33,822 nt of DNA, taken from the NCBI RefSeq assembly GCF_002140915.1, contig NZ_NGKU01000001.1:1580378-1614199 (forward strand), in the 5' to 3' direction. Below the pieces are notes generated by a model. It was not told the origin of the DNA and did no database searches. It worked only from the letters and a program-made list of their open reading frames with translations. Source of the DNA: Candidatus Enterococcus testudinis (GTDB taxonomy: Bacteria > Bacillota > Bacilli > Lactobacillales > Enterococcaceae). The translations under genes were made by a program, and so were the position numbers. This document shows, piece by piece, positions 19,223 through 26,023 of the stretch; within the stretch, counting starts at the first letter, position 1; each line of letters starts with the position of its first letter.

Positions 19223-20242
19223 TTAAAGTGATTTGATTTCTTTCATTGCTTTTTCCATAATGTTGACTTCTTGCATCATTCTCATGTATGTTTTTTCGTT
19301 CAATGATTGCGGACCATCTGACCAAGCATTGGCTGGATCTGGATGGATTTCAACGATCATACCATCAGCACCAGAAGCAACGCCAGCTCTCGCCATTGGC
19401 GGTACTAGATCCCAGATACCCGTTCCATGACTTGGATCCACGATGATTGGGAAATGGCTTAATTTCTTGATGATTGGCACAGCACTTAAATCGAATGTGT
19501 TTCGTGTTGCTGTTTCGTATGTCCGGATACCACGTTCGATAAAGATGACTTCGCTCTTGTCTTGAACAGCAATGTATTCCGCAGCATTCAACCATTCGTC
19601 GATCGTACCAGAGATGCCGCGTTTCAAGCCGATTGGTTTACCAGTTTTTCCGACAGCTGCCAACAATTTGAAATTTTGCATGTTGCGGGCACCGATTTGC
19701 AGGATATCACTGTAAGCAGCAACCATATCGATATGGCCTTCATCCATGACTTCGGTAATGACCTTCATGCCTGTTTCATCGGCGGCTTGACGAATGTATT
19801 TCAAGCCTTCTTCTTCTAATCCTTGGAAAGCGTATGGAGATGTACGAGGTTTGAAGGCACCGCCACGTAAAACCGTAGCGCCTCCTGCTTTTGCAATACG
19901 GGCACATTCGCGAATTTGCTCAAGCCCTTCAATCGAACAAGGTCCTGCCATTGTAACGAAGTTGCCACCACCGATTTTCACACCGTCTACATCAACGACT
20001 GTATCTTGTGGATGAAATTCACGAGATGTCAATTTGTAGGTATTAGAGATACGGATCGCATCCTCTACCCCTTCGTAACTGCGAAATGCAACATCTTGAA
20101 TCAGACGTGTATCTCCTTTTAAGCCAATGACAACTTGTTCTTTTCCTTGGTTGACTTGAACATCTAAGCCTTCTTTTTTGATTCTTGTTACAACAACATC
20201 TACTTGTTCGGCAGTTGCGCCTGGTTTCATAATAACGATCAT
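19223..20242 (-). CDS. aroF: DAHP synthase, type I-beta with N-terminal ferredoxin-like domain
   Basis: 339 residues. First step of the pathway: PEP plus erythrose 4-phosphate to DAHP. Residues about 1-70 form the ferredoxin-like regulatory domain ([15 protein letters not shown]...) that gives Tyr/Phe feedback in Thermotoga-type enzymes. The TIM barrel follows with [34 protein letters not shown], and VDPSHGTG near the C-terminus with metal ligands. AGGA lies nine bases before the ATG. Enzyme-level feedback here would add to the transcriptional control by the aro leader. Confidence 0.95.
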   Translation of the reverse strand: MIVIMKPGATAEQVDVVVTRIKKEGLDVQVNQGKEQVVIGLKGDTRLIQDVAFRSYEGVEDAIRISNTYKLTSREFHPQDTVVDVDGVKIGGGNFVTMAGPCSIEGLEQIRECARIAKAGGATVLRGGAFKPRTSPYAFQGLEEEGLKYIRQAADETGMKVITEVMDEGHIDMVAAYSDILQIGARNMQNFKLLAAVGKTGKPIGLKRGISGTIDEWLNAAEYIAVQDKSEVIFIERGIRTYETATRNTFDLSAVPIIKKLSHFPIIVDPSHGTGIWDLVPPMARAGVASGADGMIVEIHPDPANAWSDGPQSLNEKTYMRMMQEVNIMEKAMKEIKSL

Positions 20243-20278
20243 TTTAAATTCCTACTTTCAATTTTTATATTTTTTGGT

Positions 20279-21148
20279 TTATAGCGTGTCTATTAATGCT
20301 CGGACTTTTTCGATCGGCATTTGTTTGCCTGTCCATAATTCAAACGCTGCAGCGCCTTGATAGAGCAGCATGCTTAAGCCATTTGCGGTTTTGGCACCCG
20401 CCGCTTTAGCATCTTTCAACAATTGCGTCTCACGAGGATTATAAATGACATCGTAGACCGCCAATGTCTCTCTCAATAACGTTGTGTCCTTCAAAGGACT
20501 TACGTCTTCGTTTGGTTTCATGCCAACGCCCGTCGCGTTGACCAGCAGTTGACTTTTGGCTAAAGCATCGGCCAAAGCGCCTTGATCATCTAAATCTTGC
20601 AATGATATACGACAACCCGTTTGTTGGGCTATCTCTTGCAATTTTACGTCGATCACTGGATAAAAATCATCTTTGCGATTAAAGACTTGAATCACTTTGA
20701 CCCCATCTAAAGCAGCCTGACTGATGATTGCTGTTGCTGCGCCACCTGCACCGATAACTGTGATCGTCTCACCGATGATCGATACATCAATGGCATCCAG
20801 TGCGCGCATAAAGCCAGTCCCATCTGTATTGTGTCCAACGAGATGTCCCTGTTGATTCACGATTGTATTGATCGCGCCAATCAAGGCAGCGGCTGGCGAC
20901 AGCTCATCTACCAGAGGTACAGCTGCCATTTTGTGAGGCATCGATAAATTGACACCTAACATATCAAGGGTCCGAATGCTCTCGATACTTGTTGCTAAAT
21001 CTTCTGGCTCAACATCAAAAGCAAGATATATTGCATCCGTCGTCGTTTCTGAAAATGACAAATTGTGCATCGCCGGCGAGATACTGTGTCGGGCTGGCTT
21101 TGCAAATAGTGCCGCTAAACGTGTGTGACCAGAAATCATTTTTTCCAT
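20279..21148 (-). CDS. aroE: Shikimate dehydrogenase
   Basis: 289 residues. Reduces 3-dehydroshikimate to shikimate with NADPH. Motifs: KPARHSISPAMHNLSF (shikimate binding, near residues 17-32), LSMPHKMA with the catalytic Lys, GHNTDGTGF, the NADP loop GAGGAATA and NRKDD. Three in-frame Met codons lie close together. I chose ATG at 21148 because AAAGGA is nine bases upstream of it, whereas it abuts the ATG at 21157. It is the first gene of the operon; its ribosome site begins just after the U-run of leader terminator 2. Confidence 0.95.
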   Translation of the reverse strand: MEKMISGHTRLAALFAKPARHSISPAMHNLSFSETTTDAIYLAFDVEPEDLATSIESIRTLDMLGVNLSMPHKMAAVPLVDELSPAAALIGAINTIVNQQGHLVGHNTDGTGFMRALDAIDVSIIGETITVIGAGGAATAIISQAALDGVKVIQVFNRKDDFYPVIDVKLQEIAQQTGCRISLQDLDDQGALADALAKSQLLVNATGVGMKPNEDVSPLKDTTLLRETLAVYDVIYNPRETQLLKDAKAAGAKTANGLSMLLYQGAAAFELWTGKQMPIEKVRALIDTL

Positions 21149-21167
21149 ATCTTTCATTCCTTTCAAC

Positions 21168-21213
21168 AAAAAAAGATGTCCACCGTAAATTGTCAGAATC
21201 TACAGTGAACACC
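21168..21213 (-). terminator. Leader terminator 2 of the aro operon
   Basis: Seventeen consecutive pairs (21213-21197 with 21191-21175, four G-U), loop CTGAC, then seven U's (21174-21168). It ends only about 20 bases before the aroE start. Its 5' arm can pair instead with the 3' arm of terminator 1. Confidence 0.92.
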
Positions 21214-21224
21214 TTTAAACATTA

Positions 21225-21240
21225 CATATCAGCTGATATG
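21225..21240. repeat. Perfect 16-base palindrome between the two leader terminators
   Basis: CATATCAGCTGATATG is fully self-complementary. It lies in the loop that would be closed by helix 4:5 and could form a small RNA hairpin that helps bring strands 4 and 5 together, or be a DNA operator. No regulator is known from the window. Confidence 0.7.
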
Positions 21241-21247
21241 CGAATAT

Positions 21248-21285
21248 AAAAAATAGCCACTATAGATTTTACGATCTACGTGGCT
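21248..21285 (-). terminator. Leader terminator 1 of the aro operon
   Basis: AGCCACGTAGAT (21285-21274) pairs with ATCTATAGTGGCT (21267-21255), 12 pairs with one bulged A, followed by six U's. Strand 21321-21309, upstream, is nearly identical to its 3' arm and competes for the same 5' arm. Confidence 0.9.
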
Positions 21286-21313
21286 GCGAATTCATTACGA
21301 AATGCCCTAGCCA

Positions 21314-21352
21314 TCATAGATACAAACGTGTAGTTTGCATCCATGTCTTCAT
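21314..21352 (-). CDS. Possible second leader ORF (12 codons) in the aro leader
   Basis: MKTWMQTTRLYL-stop begins 10 bases after the stop of the main leader peptide, has one Trp and one Tyr codon, and ends inside strand 2. Only AGGU lies at ribosome-site distance (21364-21361), so it would depend on re-initiation. A ribosome finishing it would block helix 2:3 and favour termination. Speculative. Confidence 0.25.
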   Translation of the reverse strand: MKTWMQTTRLYL

Positions 21353-21362
21353 GAACACAAAC

Positions 21363-21428
21363 CTATCTAAAATAGCTAAAGTAATATTTATTCAGTTGTG
21401 AGGGGTTTGATTGCAATTGTTTTTGCAT
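21363..21428 (-). CDS. aro operon leader peptide (21 residues, Tyr/Phe-rich end)
   Basis: Short ORF starting at ATG 21428, nine bases after GGAG (21441-21438), about 30 bases from the predicted transcription start. It begins MQKQLQSNPS and ends YYFSYFR-stop: five of the last seven residues are Tyr or Phe, while there is none in the first fourteen. These codons lie in and just before strand 1 of the attenuator. A peptide with this end, position and ribosome site is best explained as the sensing ORF for charged tRNA-Tyr and tRNA-Phe. It would not be found by usual gene callers because of its size. Confidence 0.85.
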   Translation of the reverse strand: MQKQLQSNPSQLNKYYFSYFR

Positions 21429-21463
21429 AATAGTTCGCTCCAAACTGATGTAAGATTGACCTA

Positions 21464-21492
21464 AGTATAGGATTTCTCGTGAAAGTTGTCAA
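21464..21492 (-). promoter_or_regulatory. Sigma-A promoter of the aro operon
   Basis: Minus strand: consensus TTGACA (21487-21492), 17 bases, TATACT (21464-21469). It lies downstream of the trpZ stop. No terminator is visible between trpZ and this promoter, so trpXYZ transcripts may also enter the aro leader. Confidence 0.9.
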
Positions 21493-21558
21493 TGATTTTT
21501 TCTGTGTTTTTTCAATTATTTGCATTTTATTGTTAAAAATACTGGTAAATCAACGTTC

Positions 21559-22317
21559 TTAAAGATCATCCTCAAAAAACAATAAAAGTTCTGGTAAGCT
21601 TAGGGCGGCTTTTTCATCCGCAGAAAGATCTTTAACGATTTCCCCTTTGCGTAATAAAATCAAACGATTGCCGTATTTTAATGCATCATCCATTCGATGC
21701 GTGATCATCAAGCAAGTCAGCTGCTGCTCAGCGACTCTATCTGCTGTGATCTGCATCAATTGTTTAGAAGTTTTCGGATCGAGTGCGGCTGTATGCTCAT
21801 CCAAAAGCAAAAGTTTTGGTGTTTGGATGGTCGCCATCAGCAGACTTAATGCTTGTCTTTGACCACCAGATAGATTGCCAGTGGGGGTGTCCAAATGATT
21901 TTCTAAGCCATTTCCAACTTGTTGGCATAATGCGTAAAACGCATCTCGTTGGCTTTGCAATTGCCGCAAATGCAAGTTGCGTTTTTGGCCTCTTTTTTGG
22001 GCCAACAATAAATTTTCAGCCACAGTCATTCGCGGTGCAGTGCCCATTTTAGGATCTTGGAAGACACGGGCCAAATAGCGTGCCCGTTTTTCTTCTGAGA
22101 GATTCGTTACATCTTGATCATCAATCGTGATTTGGCCGCTAGTCAGTGGCAATGTACCAGAGATACTATTGAACAGCGTACTTTTCCCAGCACCGTTGCC
22201 TCCGACTACGGTCACGAATTCACCTGGTTGCAAGGACAAGTCCACCTTGTTCAGCAAGACTTTCTTTTCATGAGGACCGTTGCCGACCACTTTGGTTGCT
22301 TTATTGATCTGTAACAT
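21559..22317 (-). CDS. trpZ: ABC transporter ATP-binding protein (TrpZ-like)
   Basis: 252-residue ATPase. Walker A GGNGAGKST (about 39-47), signature NLSGGQRQAL (about 150), Walker B LLLLDEHTAALD, and switch His in LMITHRMDD. It powers import together with the permease encoded just upstream; its ATG shares one base with that gene's TAA (TAATG), so the two are coupled. Assignment to the TrpXYZ group rests on the substrate-binding and permease partners and the Trp-codon leader upstream. Confidence 0.88.
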   Translation of the reverse strand: MLQINKATKVVGNGPHEKKVLLNKVDLSLQPGEFVTVVGGNGAGKSTLFNSISGTLPLTSGQITIDDQDVTNLSEEKRARYLARVFQDPKMGTAPRMTVAENLLLAQKRGQKRNLHLRQLQSQRDAFYALCQQVGNGLENHLDTPTGNLSGGQRQALSLLMATIQTPKLLLLDEHTAALDPKTSKQLMQITADRVAEQQLTCLMITHRMDDALKYGNRLILLRKGEIVKDLSADEKAALSLPELLLFFEDDL

Positions 22318-23201
22318 TATTCGTCCTCCGTTTCAAAGCCGGTACGCAAGTGCAAGGCTTGTTTTAATTGTGGAATCAGCAGGCAGATCGTCAAGACGAT
22401 AGCTGAGAATATTTTCAGATAGGTTGTATCAAAGCCAGCTTTGATCACAAATAAAATCAGTAATTGATAGATGATACTGCCGATGACAATTGCAATCAAC
22501 CGTTCAACGAGTGTTAGTTCTCCATACAAGACCTCGCCGATAATGATCGAGGCAAGACCGATCACGATGACACCGATCCCTTTGCTGACATCTGCATAGC
22601 CATCATTTTGGGCAATCAACGCACCTGATAAAGCAATCACACCATTGGAGACGATCAAGCCCAAGATTTTCATCCGATCCGTATTGATCCCCATTGATTT
22701 GGCCATTTCTTCATTATCTCCAGTTGCGATGTAGGCCTGTCCGAGGTTGGTATGGAACAAATACAATAGGACACTGCCAATCAAAACGACCATGATCAAG
22801 CCGATGATGACTGTATCATAATAGTTTGGCAAGTGTAAACGGGTAAAAAAGTCTTGGATCTTTGGTTGATTCAACAACGATAAATTTGGTGATTGCATGA
22901 CAAACAGCATCACTGAATTCAGTGCCGACATCACCAAGATGCCCGCTAAGATGACTGGGATTTTGCCTTTTGTATAAAGCAGACCCGTGACACATCCTGC
23001 ACACATCCCTGCCAAAACACCCAGGCAAGTAGCCAATACCGGTGATACACCATGGGTGATTGCTGTCACACAAACAGCACCACCCAGAGGGAAGGATCCC
23101 TCTGTCGTCATATCAGGAAAATTCAAAATCCGATAAGTCATAAAAATACCTAAACCAAGTATGCCCCATAGTAAGCCTTGGCCGATTGCTGAAACGATCA
23201 T
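22317..23201 (-). CDS. trpY: ABC transporter permease (TrpY-like)
   Basis: 294-residue integral membrane protein of the BPD_transp_2 / LivH-like permease type, with about eight hydrophobic segments and the coupling-loop region GDNEEMAKSMGINTDRMKILGLIVSNG (around 175-200). GGAGG lies seven to eight bases before the ATG. It follows trpX by 65 bases and overlaps trpZ. Together the three genes form an importer of tryptophan or related aromatic amino acids. Confidence 0.87.
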   Translation of the reverse strand: MIVSAIGQGLLWGILGLGIFMTYRILNFPDMTTEGSFPLGGAVCVTAITHGVSPVLATCLGVLAGMCAGCVTGLLYTKGKIPVILAGILVMSALNSVMLFVMQSPNLSLLNQPKIQDFFTRLHLPNYYDTVIIGLIMVVLIGSVLLYLFHTNLGQAYIATGDNEEMAKSMGINTDRMKILGLIVSNGVIALSGALIAQNDGYADVSKGIGVIVIGLASIIIGEVLYGELTLVERLIAIVIGSIIYQLLILFVIKAGFDTTYLKIFSAIVLTICLLIPQLKQALHLRTGFETEDE

Positions 23202-23266
23202 TCTATTTCCTCCATTATCTTTTCCGCAACCAGTCTGAAGAAATCAAACTGATCGCGGCTTGTAGA

Positions 23267-24319
23267 TTACTCTGCACTTGATGAATCTGTTGTGTCTTCA
23301 CCATTGACCAATGTTGCGTCGTTTTTGATGCTGTCTGGAATCGTGATCCCTAAGAATTCTGCTTGTTCTTCATTGATGATCGTTTCACCATCGCTGAAGG
23401 TATAGATAGGTGTTGTCGCTGGTTCAGATGTACCATCTAAAATTGCAGCCACCATCTTCCCTGTTTCGACACCAATCGTAAACTGATCTTGGCCAACGGT
23501 TGCCAAACCGCCTTGTTCCACCATAGTATCTACTGAGGTGATGATTGGCGTTTTGGTTTTGTTGGCTTCTCCGACAACGGTCTGCATCGCATTTGCAATT
23601 GTATTGTCTAACGGGATGTATATAAAGTCAACTTCTTGTGCCATTACTTGAACTGTTTGGGCAATTTCATTGCTAGAAGGGACAGCATATTTCTTCGTTT
23701 CCAAGCCATTATCAGCAGCCGCTGCTTCAGCTTCTGCAACTTGGTATTTCGAGTTGTCTTCTGTAGAAGAGTATAAGATACCTACTGTTTTTGCTTCTGG
23801 CATCAGTTCAGTCGCTAATTTGATTTGTGCGCCAACAGGTGCTTTATCCGAGACACCGGTGATATTGCCGCCAGGTTGATCCATATCTGCTACCAGATTG
23901 GCACCCACTGGATCAGTGACTGCGCCCAAAACGATCGGCACATCTTGTGTCACATTCGCCAACGCTTGTGCCGCTGGTGTAGCCACACCTACAAGTACAT
24001 CAGCATTTTTATTTAACAACTGTTGGCTCATTGTTGCCAATTTACTTTGATCTGCTTGTCCGTTTTGGAATTCGATCGTCAAGTTATCCCCTTCTGTGTA
24101 TCCGGACTCTTTTAAACCTTCTTTGATTCCATTCGTAATGGCATCTAGCGCTTCATGACTGACATATTGCAAAATCCCTACCGTTTTTTCGGCCTTTTCA
24201 CTTGTGGGCGTCGTAGCGGCCTGATCATTGCCACGGCTCATCCCTAATTGATAGACCAATGTTGCCCCCAAAAATAGTAAAATAACAATAACTGTTGCCA
24301 TTAATCCTTTGTTTTTCAT
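23267..24319 (-). CDS. trpX: ABC transporter substrate-binding protein (TrpX-like)
   Basis: 350 residues, family ABC_sub_bind (PF04392), as in streptococcal TrpX, whose members bind Trp/Phe. It has an N-terminal hydrophobic segment (about 7-25) without a lipobox Cys, so it is probably a membrane-anchored or secreted protein rather than a lipoprotein. The binding fold starts at TVGILQYVSHEALDAI, with VLGAVTDPVGANLV, NITGVSD and a C-terminal Ser/Asp-rich tail. AAAGGGG lies nine bases before the ATG. The long leader with a Trp-codon peptide and tandem terminators supports tryptophan as substrate. Confidence 0.88.
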   Translation of the reverse strand: MKNKGLMATVIVILLFLGATLVYQLGMSRGNDQAATTPTSEKAEKTVGILQYVSHEALDAITNGIKEGLKESGYTEGDNLTIEFQNGQADQSKLATMSQQLLNKNADVLVGVATPAAQALANVTQDVPIVLGAVTDPVGANLVADMDQPGGNITGVSDKAPVGAQIKLATELMPEAKTVGILYSSTEDNSKYQVAEAEAAAADNGLETKKYAVPSSNEIAQTVQVMAQEVDFIYIPLDNTIANAMQTVVGEANKTKTPIITSVDTMVEQGGLATVGQDQFTIGVETGKMVAAILDGTSEPATTPIYTFSDGETIINEEQAEFLGITIPDSIKNDATLVNGEDTTDSSSAE

Positions 24320-24485
24320 CTTTACGTTCCCCTTTGGTTTTCTATTTTAATATGATTGTTTAATTAAAATCATTGCGTGTCATTATCGTGTTTCATTGTA
24401 TGGTGACTACCCTCCCTACGGTCAGCTAGTACTGTTCATCATCTACTCTGCCTTGCTCCGCTAATCAATCGTAGTGATTCACAGC
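24320..24485 (-). other. Untranslated stretch between leader terminator 2 and trpX
   Basis: About 165 bases of leader RNA after the second terminator. It contains GGGAGGG (about 24415) before an ATG with an eight-codon ORF, but the 14-base spacing is too long to convince. No further terminator is seen. Confidence 0.4.
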
Positions 24486-24518
24486 AAAAAAGCAATTGCC
24501 TTTGATTGGGCAATTGCT
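24486..24518 (-). terminator. Leader terminator 2 of trpXYZ
   Basis: AGCAATTGCC (24518-24509) pairs perfectly with GGCAATTGCT (24500-24491), eight-base loop, followed by five more U's (24490-24486). The strongest terminator of this leader. Its 5' arm can alternatively pair with 24532-24523 (8 of 10 positions). Confidence 0.92.
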
Positions 24519-24529
24519 TGTAAGCAAAA

Positions 24530-24556
24530 GCCGCATAGACGCTTGTCCTATGCGGC
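24530..24556 (-). terminator. Leader terminator 1 hairpin of trpXYZ
   Basis: GCCGCATAG (24556-24548) pairs perfectly with CTATGCGGC (24538-24530), followed by only four U's, so it may be a weak terminator or a pause hairpin. Its 5' arm can instead pair with strand 2 (24580-24571). Confidence 0.7.
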
Positions 24557-24641
24557 GTATAATTCAACTACCAGCATAGATACAGCACTTTAGAGGGTTC
24601 TCTAAAAAGTTGTATCTATGGAATGAGGTCCACCAATACAA

Positions 24642-24695
24642 CTATCTACGCCAGATTTGCCATGAATGAGCTTGCAATGGAATAAATAGTGTCAT
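24642..24695 (-). CDS. trpXYZ leader peptide (17 residues, two Trp)
   Basis: MTLFIPLQAHSWQIWRR-stop, starting at ATG 24695 with a near-perfect AGGAGG (24708-24703) seven bases upstream. Two Trp codons (24662-24660 and 24653-24651) in its last six residues sit in or just before attenuator strand 1. Trp is otherwise rare, so this is the signature of a tryptophan-sensing leader peptide. It ends AGA-TAG, like the aro leader peptide. Too short for routine gene calling. Confidence 0.88.
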   Translation of the reverse strand: MTLFIPLQAHSWQIWRR

Positions 24696-24739
24696 GATTG
24701 TTCCTCCTTTTCCTTTGATCGATTTCTTGATTTGAACTT

Positions 24740-24768
24740 AGTTTAGCGTATCGATAAAAAAACGTCAA
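24740..24768 (-). promoter_or_regulatory. Sigma-A promoter of trpXYZ
   Basis: Minus strand: TTGACG (24763-24768), 17 bases, TAAACT (24740-24745). Transcription would start near 24733, about 38 bases before the leader peptide ATG. Confidence 0.85.
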
Positions 24769-24796
24769 TAGAAATTTGTTCAATTGTCAGATTTTT

Positions 24797-25375
24797 TTAC
24801 TCTTCGTCATCTAACGAACGAATCGTCCACATTGGCAACCGATTAAGCTCGGGAACGAATTCATTTTGTGGATCATCAAATGAGTCAAATGTAAACCGAT
24901 TTTTTTCTACACCTTCCTCATAAAAGACAAAGGTTACTTTGTTCGGGTCCACTTGGTATTGATCAACAAATCCTGCTGTATCATAGACGATTGGATAGTA
25001 ATAGAATGTCCGATTGAGTTCCTCTTCTTGTGCATCGATCAATTGATAGACCTGATCCAAGTCTTCACCATGGGGTTTGCTAAACATGACGGAAATGGCT
25101 TTTGTTTCCTCAATGGTCTGATCTGCTGTTGCATAAGTCAATGGCGCAACTTTTTCGGAAGGCAATTGATTGAAAGCCATACGATCAACCAATGAAGCTT
25201 TGATCTGCTGTTGTGAAAAAAGAATGATTCCTGCAAAAATCAATGCCAATACGATGCCCGCGCTTAAAGTAATCAACGTTCTCCGCTGATTTCGATAGAC
25301 ATCATCAACAAAATCTTCCCACACTGCCATACTCTTTTGTTTCATTGTTTGAAAATAACGAGCGGCTCCTGCCAT
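24797..25375 (-). CDS. Single-pass membrane protein of unknown function
   Basis: 192 residues. A cytoplasmic N-terminus of about 32 residues (ending RNQRR) is followed by one membrane helix (TLITLSAGIVLALIFAGIILF, about 34-54) and an acidic extracellular domain of about 135 residues that ends SLDDEE. I do not recognise the family. The start is ATG at 25375 with GGAGG a few bases upstream. It is monocistronic, with its own promoter, and ends 29 bases before the trpXYZ promoter. Confidence 0.75.
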   Translation of the reverse strand: MAGAARYFQTMKQKSMAVWEDFVDDVYRNQRRTLITLSAGIVLALIFAGIILFSQQQIKASLVDRMAFNQLPSEKVAPLTYATADQTIEETKAISVMFSKPHGEDLDQVYQLIDAQEEELNRTFYYYPIVYDTAGFVDQYQVDPNKVTFVFYEEGVEKNRFTFDSFDDPQNEFVPELNRLPMWTIRSLDDEE

Positions 25376-25432
25376 GAGTCCCCCTCCTTCAAAAAATTTT
25401 TTTTCATTTCAATTAATGTTCTCTTTGGTACA

Positions 25433-25461
25433 ATACTAACAATATGCACTCAACACGTCAA
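25433..25461 (-). promoter_or_regulatory. Promoter of the 192-residue membrane protein gene
   Basis: Minus strand: TTGACG (25456-25461), 17 bases, TAGTAT (25433-25438). It is back-to-back with the DUF1622 promoter. Confidence 0.65.
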
Positions 25462-25466
25462 GAAAC

Positions 25467-25495
25467 TTCACATATTCGGTGGTTTTATGTATGAT
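25467..25495 (+). promoter_or_regulatory. Promoter of the DUF1622 gene
   Basis: TTCACA (25467-25472), 17 bases, TATGAT (25490-25495), about 27 bases before the ATG. Confidence 0.65.
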
Positions 25496-25528
25496 AGAAG
25501 AAAAAAGGTGAAGGAGTAAAGATAACAG

Positions 25529-25915
25529 ATGGCAGATACTTTGATGGATTTAGCCGCCCCAATCTTCAGCATGATCGTGGTATGCTTGAATTTCTTGTCG
25601 ATCTTCGTCCTAGTTTGGGGCGTAGTTATGGCAGGCATTGATTTCATTCGTTATGAATTGACTGAAAAAGACCGCTTGGTGGCCGCTAGAGAAAATAATT
25701 TTATACGTAATTTTCTAGGAAGTTATGTGTTACTGGGATTAGAAATTTTGATTGCTGCAGACATCATTGAAACGATCATTCATCCGACTTTCGAAGACAT
25801 CGTTCGCTTGGCTGCAGTCGTAATTATTCGTACCGTGATCTCCTATTTCTTGAATAAAGAAATCGAACGTGCATTGCAAACGACAGATCATCATTCCATT
25901 AAGAAAGACAAGTAG
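25529..25915 (+). CDS. DUF1622 family membrane protein
   Basis: 128 residues with three predicted membrane helices (about 12-36, 62-80, 88-106), recognisable as DUF1622 by FIRYEL after the first helix and FIRNFLGSYVLLGLEILIAADIIETI. Function of the family is unknown. GAAGGAG lies about 12 bases before the ATG. It is followed by rqcH on the same strand after 108 bases, which include a separate -10 element. Confidence 0.88.
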   Translation: MADTLMDLAAPIFSMIVVCLNFLSIFVLVWGVVMAGIDFIRYELTEKDRLVAARENNFIRNFLGSYVLLGLEILIAADIIETIIHPTFEDIVRLAAVVIIRTVISYFLNKEIERALQTTDHHSIKKDK

Positions 25916-25948
25916 CCGTTGTTCATGGCTTTTGTCTTTCTTTTTCGG

Positions 25949-25954
25949 TATAAT
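25949..25954 (+). promoter_or_regulatory. Probable -10 element for rqcH
   Basis: Consensus TATAAT, 70 bases before the rqcH ATG. The best -35 at 17 bases is TGGCTT (25926-25931), which is weak. Confidence 0.5.
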
Positions 25955-26023
25955 AGACAAGAGATTTTGTTATAGATGACAGCTTTCAAGTGACAGCGAA
26001 AGCATAGAAAAGAGGAACCGATT

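Larger units (their letters stand above)
21168..21457 (-). promoter_or_regulatory. Phe/Tyr leader-peptide attenuator of the aro operon
   Basis: About 290-base leader RNA with five helices that compete pairwise. 1:2 pairs 21381-21364 with 21322-21305 (17 of 18 positions, including G-U); strand 1 holds the last Phe-Ser-Tyr-Phe-Arg codons of the leader peptide. 2:3 pairs 21321-21309 with 21285-21274 (12 pairs, one bulged A). 3:4 is terminator 1. 4:5 pairs 21268-21257 with 21208-21197 (12 pairs). 5:6 is terminator 2. Expected logic: a ribosome stalled at the Tyr/Phe codons covers strand 1, so 2:3 forms, terminator 1 cannot, and freed strand 4 also disarms terminator 2. With ample Tyr/Phe, 1:2, 3:4 and 5:6 form and transcription stops. 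Pairings were found by eye; the logic is inference. Confidence 0.85.
24486..24733 (-). promoter_or_regulatory. Trp leader-peptide attenuator of trpXYZ
   Basis: Same plan as the aro leader. 1:2 pairs CUGGCGUAGAUA (24654-24643, containing the second Trp codon) with UAUCUAUGCUGG (24582-24571), 12 contiguous pairs with three G-U. 2:3 pairs 24580-24571 with 24555-24547 (9 pairs, one bulge). 3:4 and 5:6 are the two terminator hairpins, and 4:5 pairs 24532-24523 with 24518-24509. Two extra helices exist: 24620-24611 with 24584-24575 (10 perfect pairs, extended inward), which also ties up strand 2, and 24643-24636 with 24615-24608 (8 pairs), which would relieve it. Expected result: stalling at Trp codons permits transcription. 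Made by eye; the role of the extra helices is uncertain. Confidence 0.8.

Noticed and set aside
21168-21457. T-box in front of the aro operon
   Set aside because: No AGGGUGGnACCGCG-like element anywhere in the leader.
24486-24740. T-box riboswitch in front of trpXYZ (GGTGGACC at 24634-24627)
   Set aside because: The GGUGGACC run resembles part of the T-box sequence, but it lies about 65 bases before the first terminator, there is no long stem I or specifier loop ahead of it, and the region is taken up by a leader ORF with a good ribosome site.
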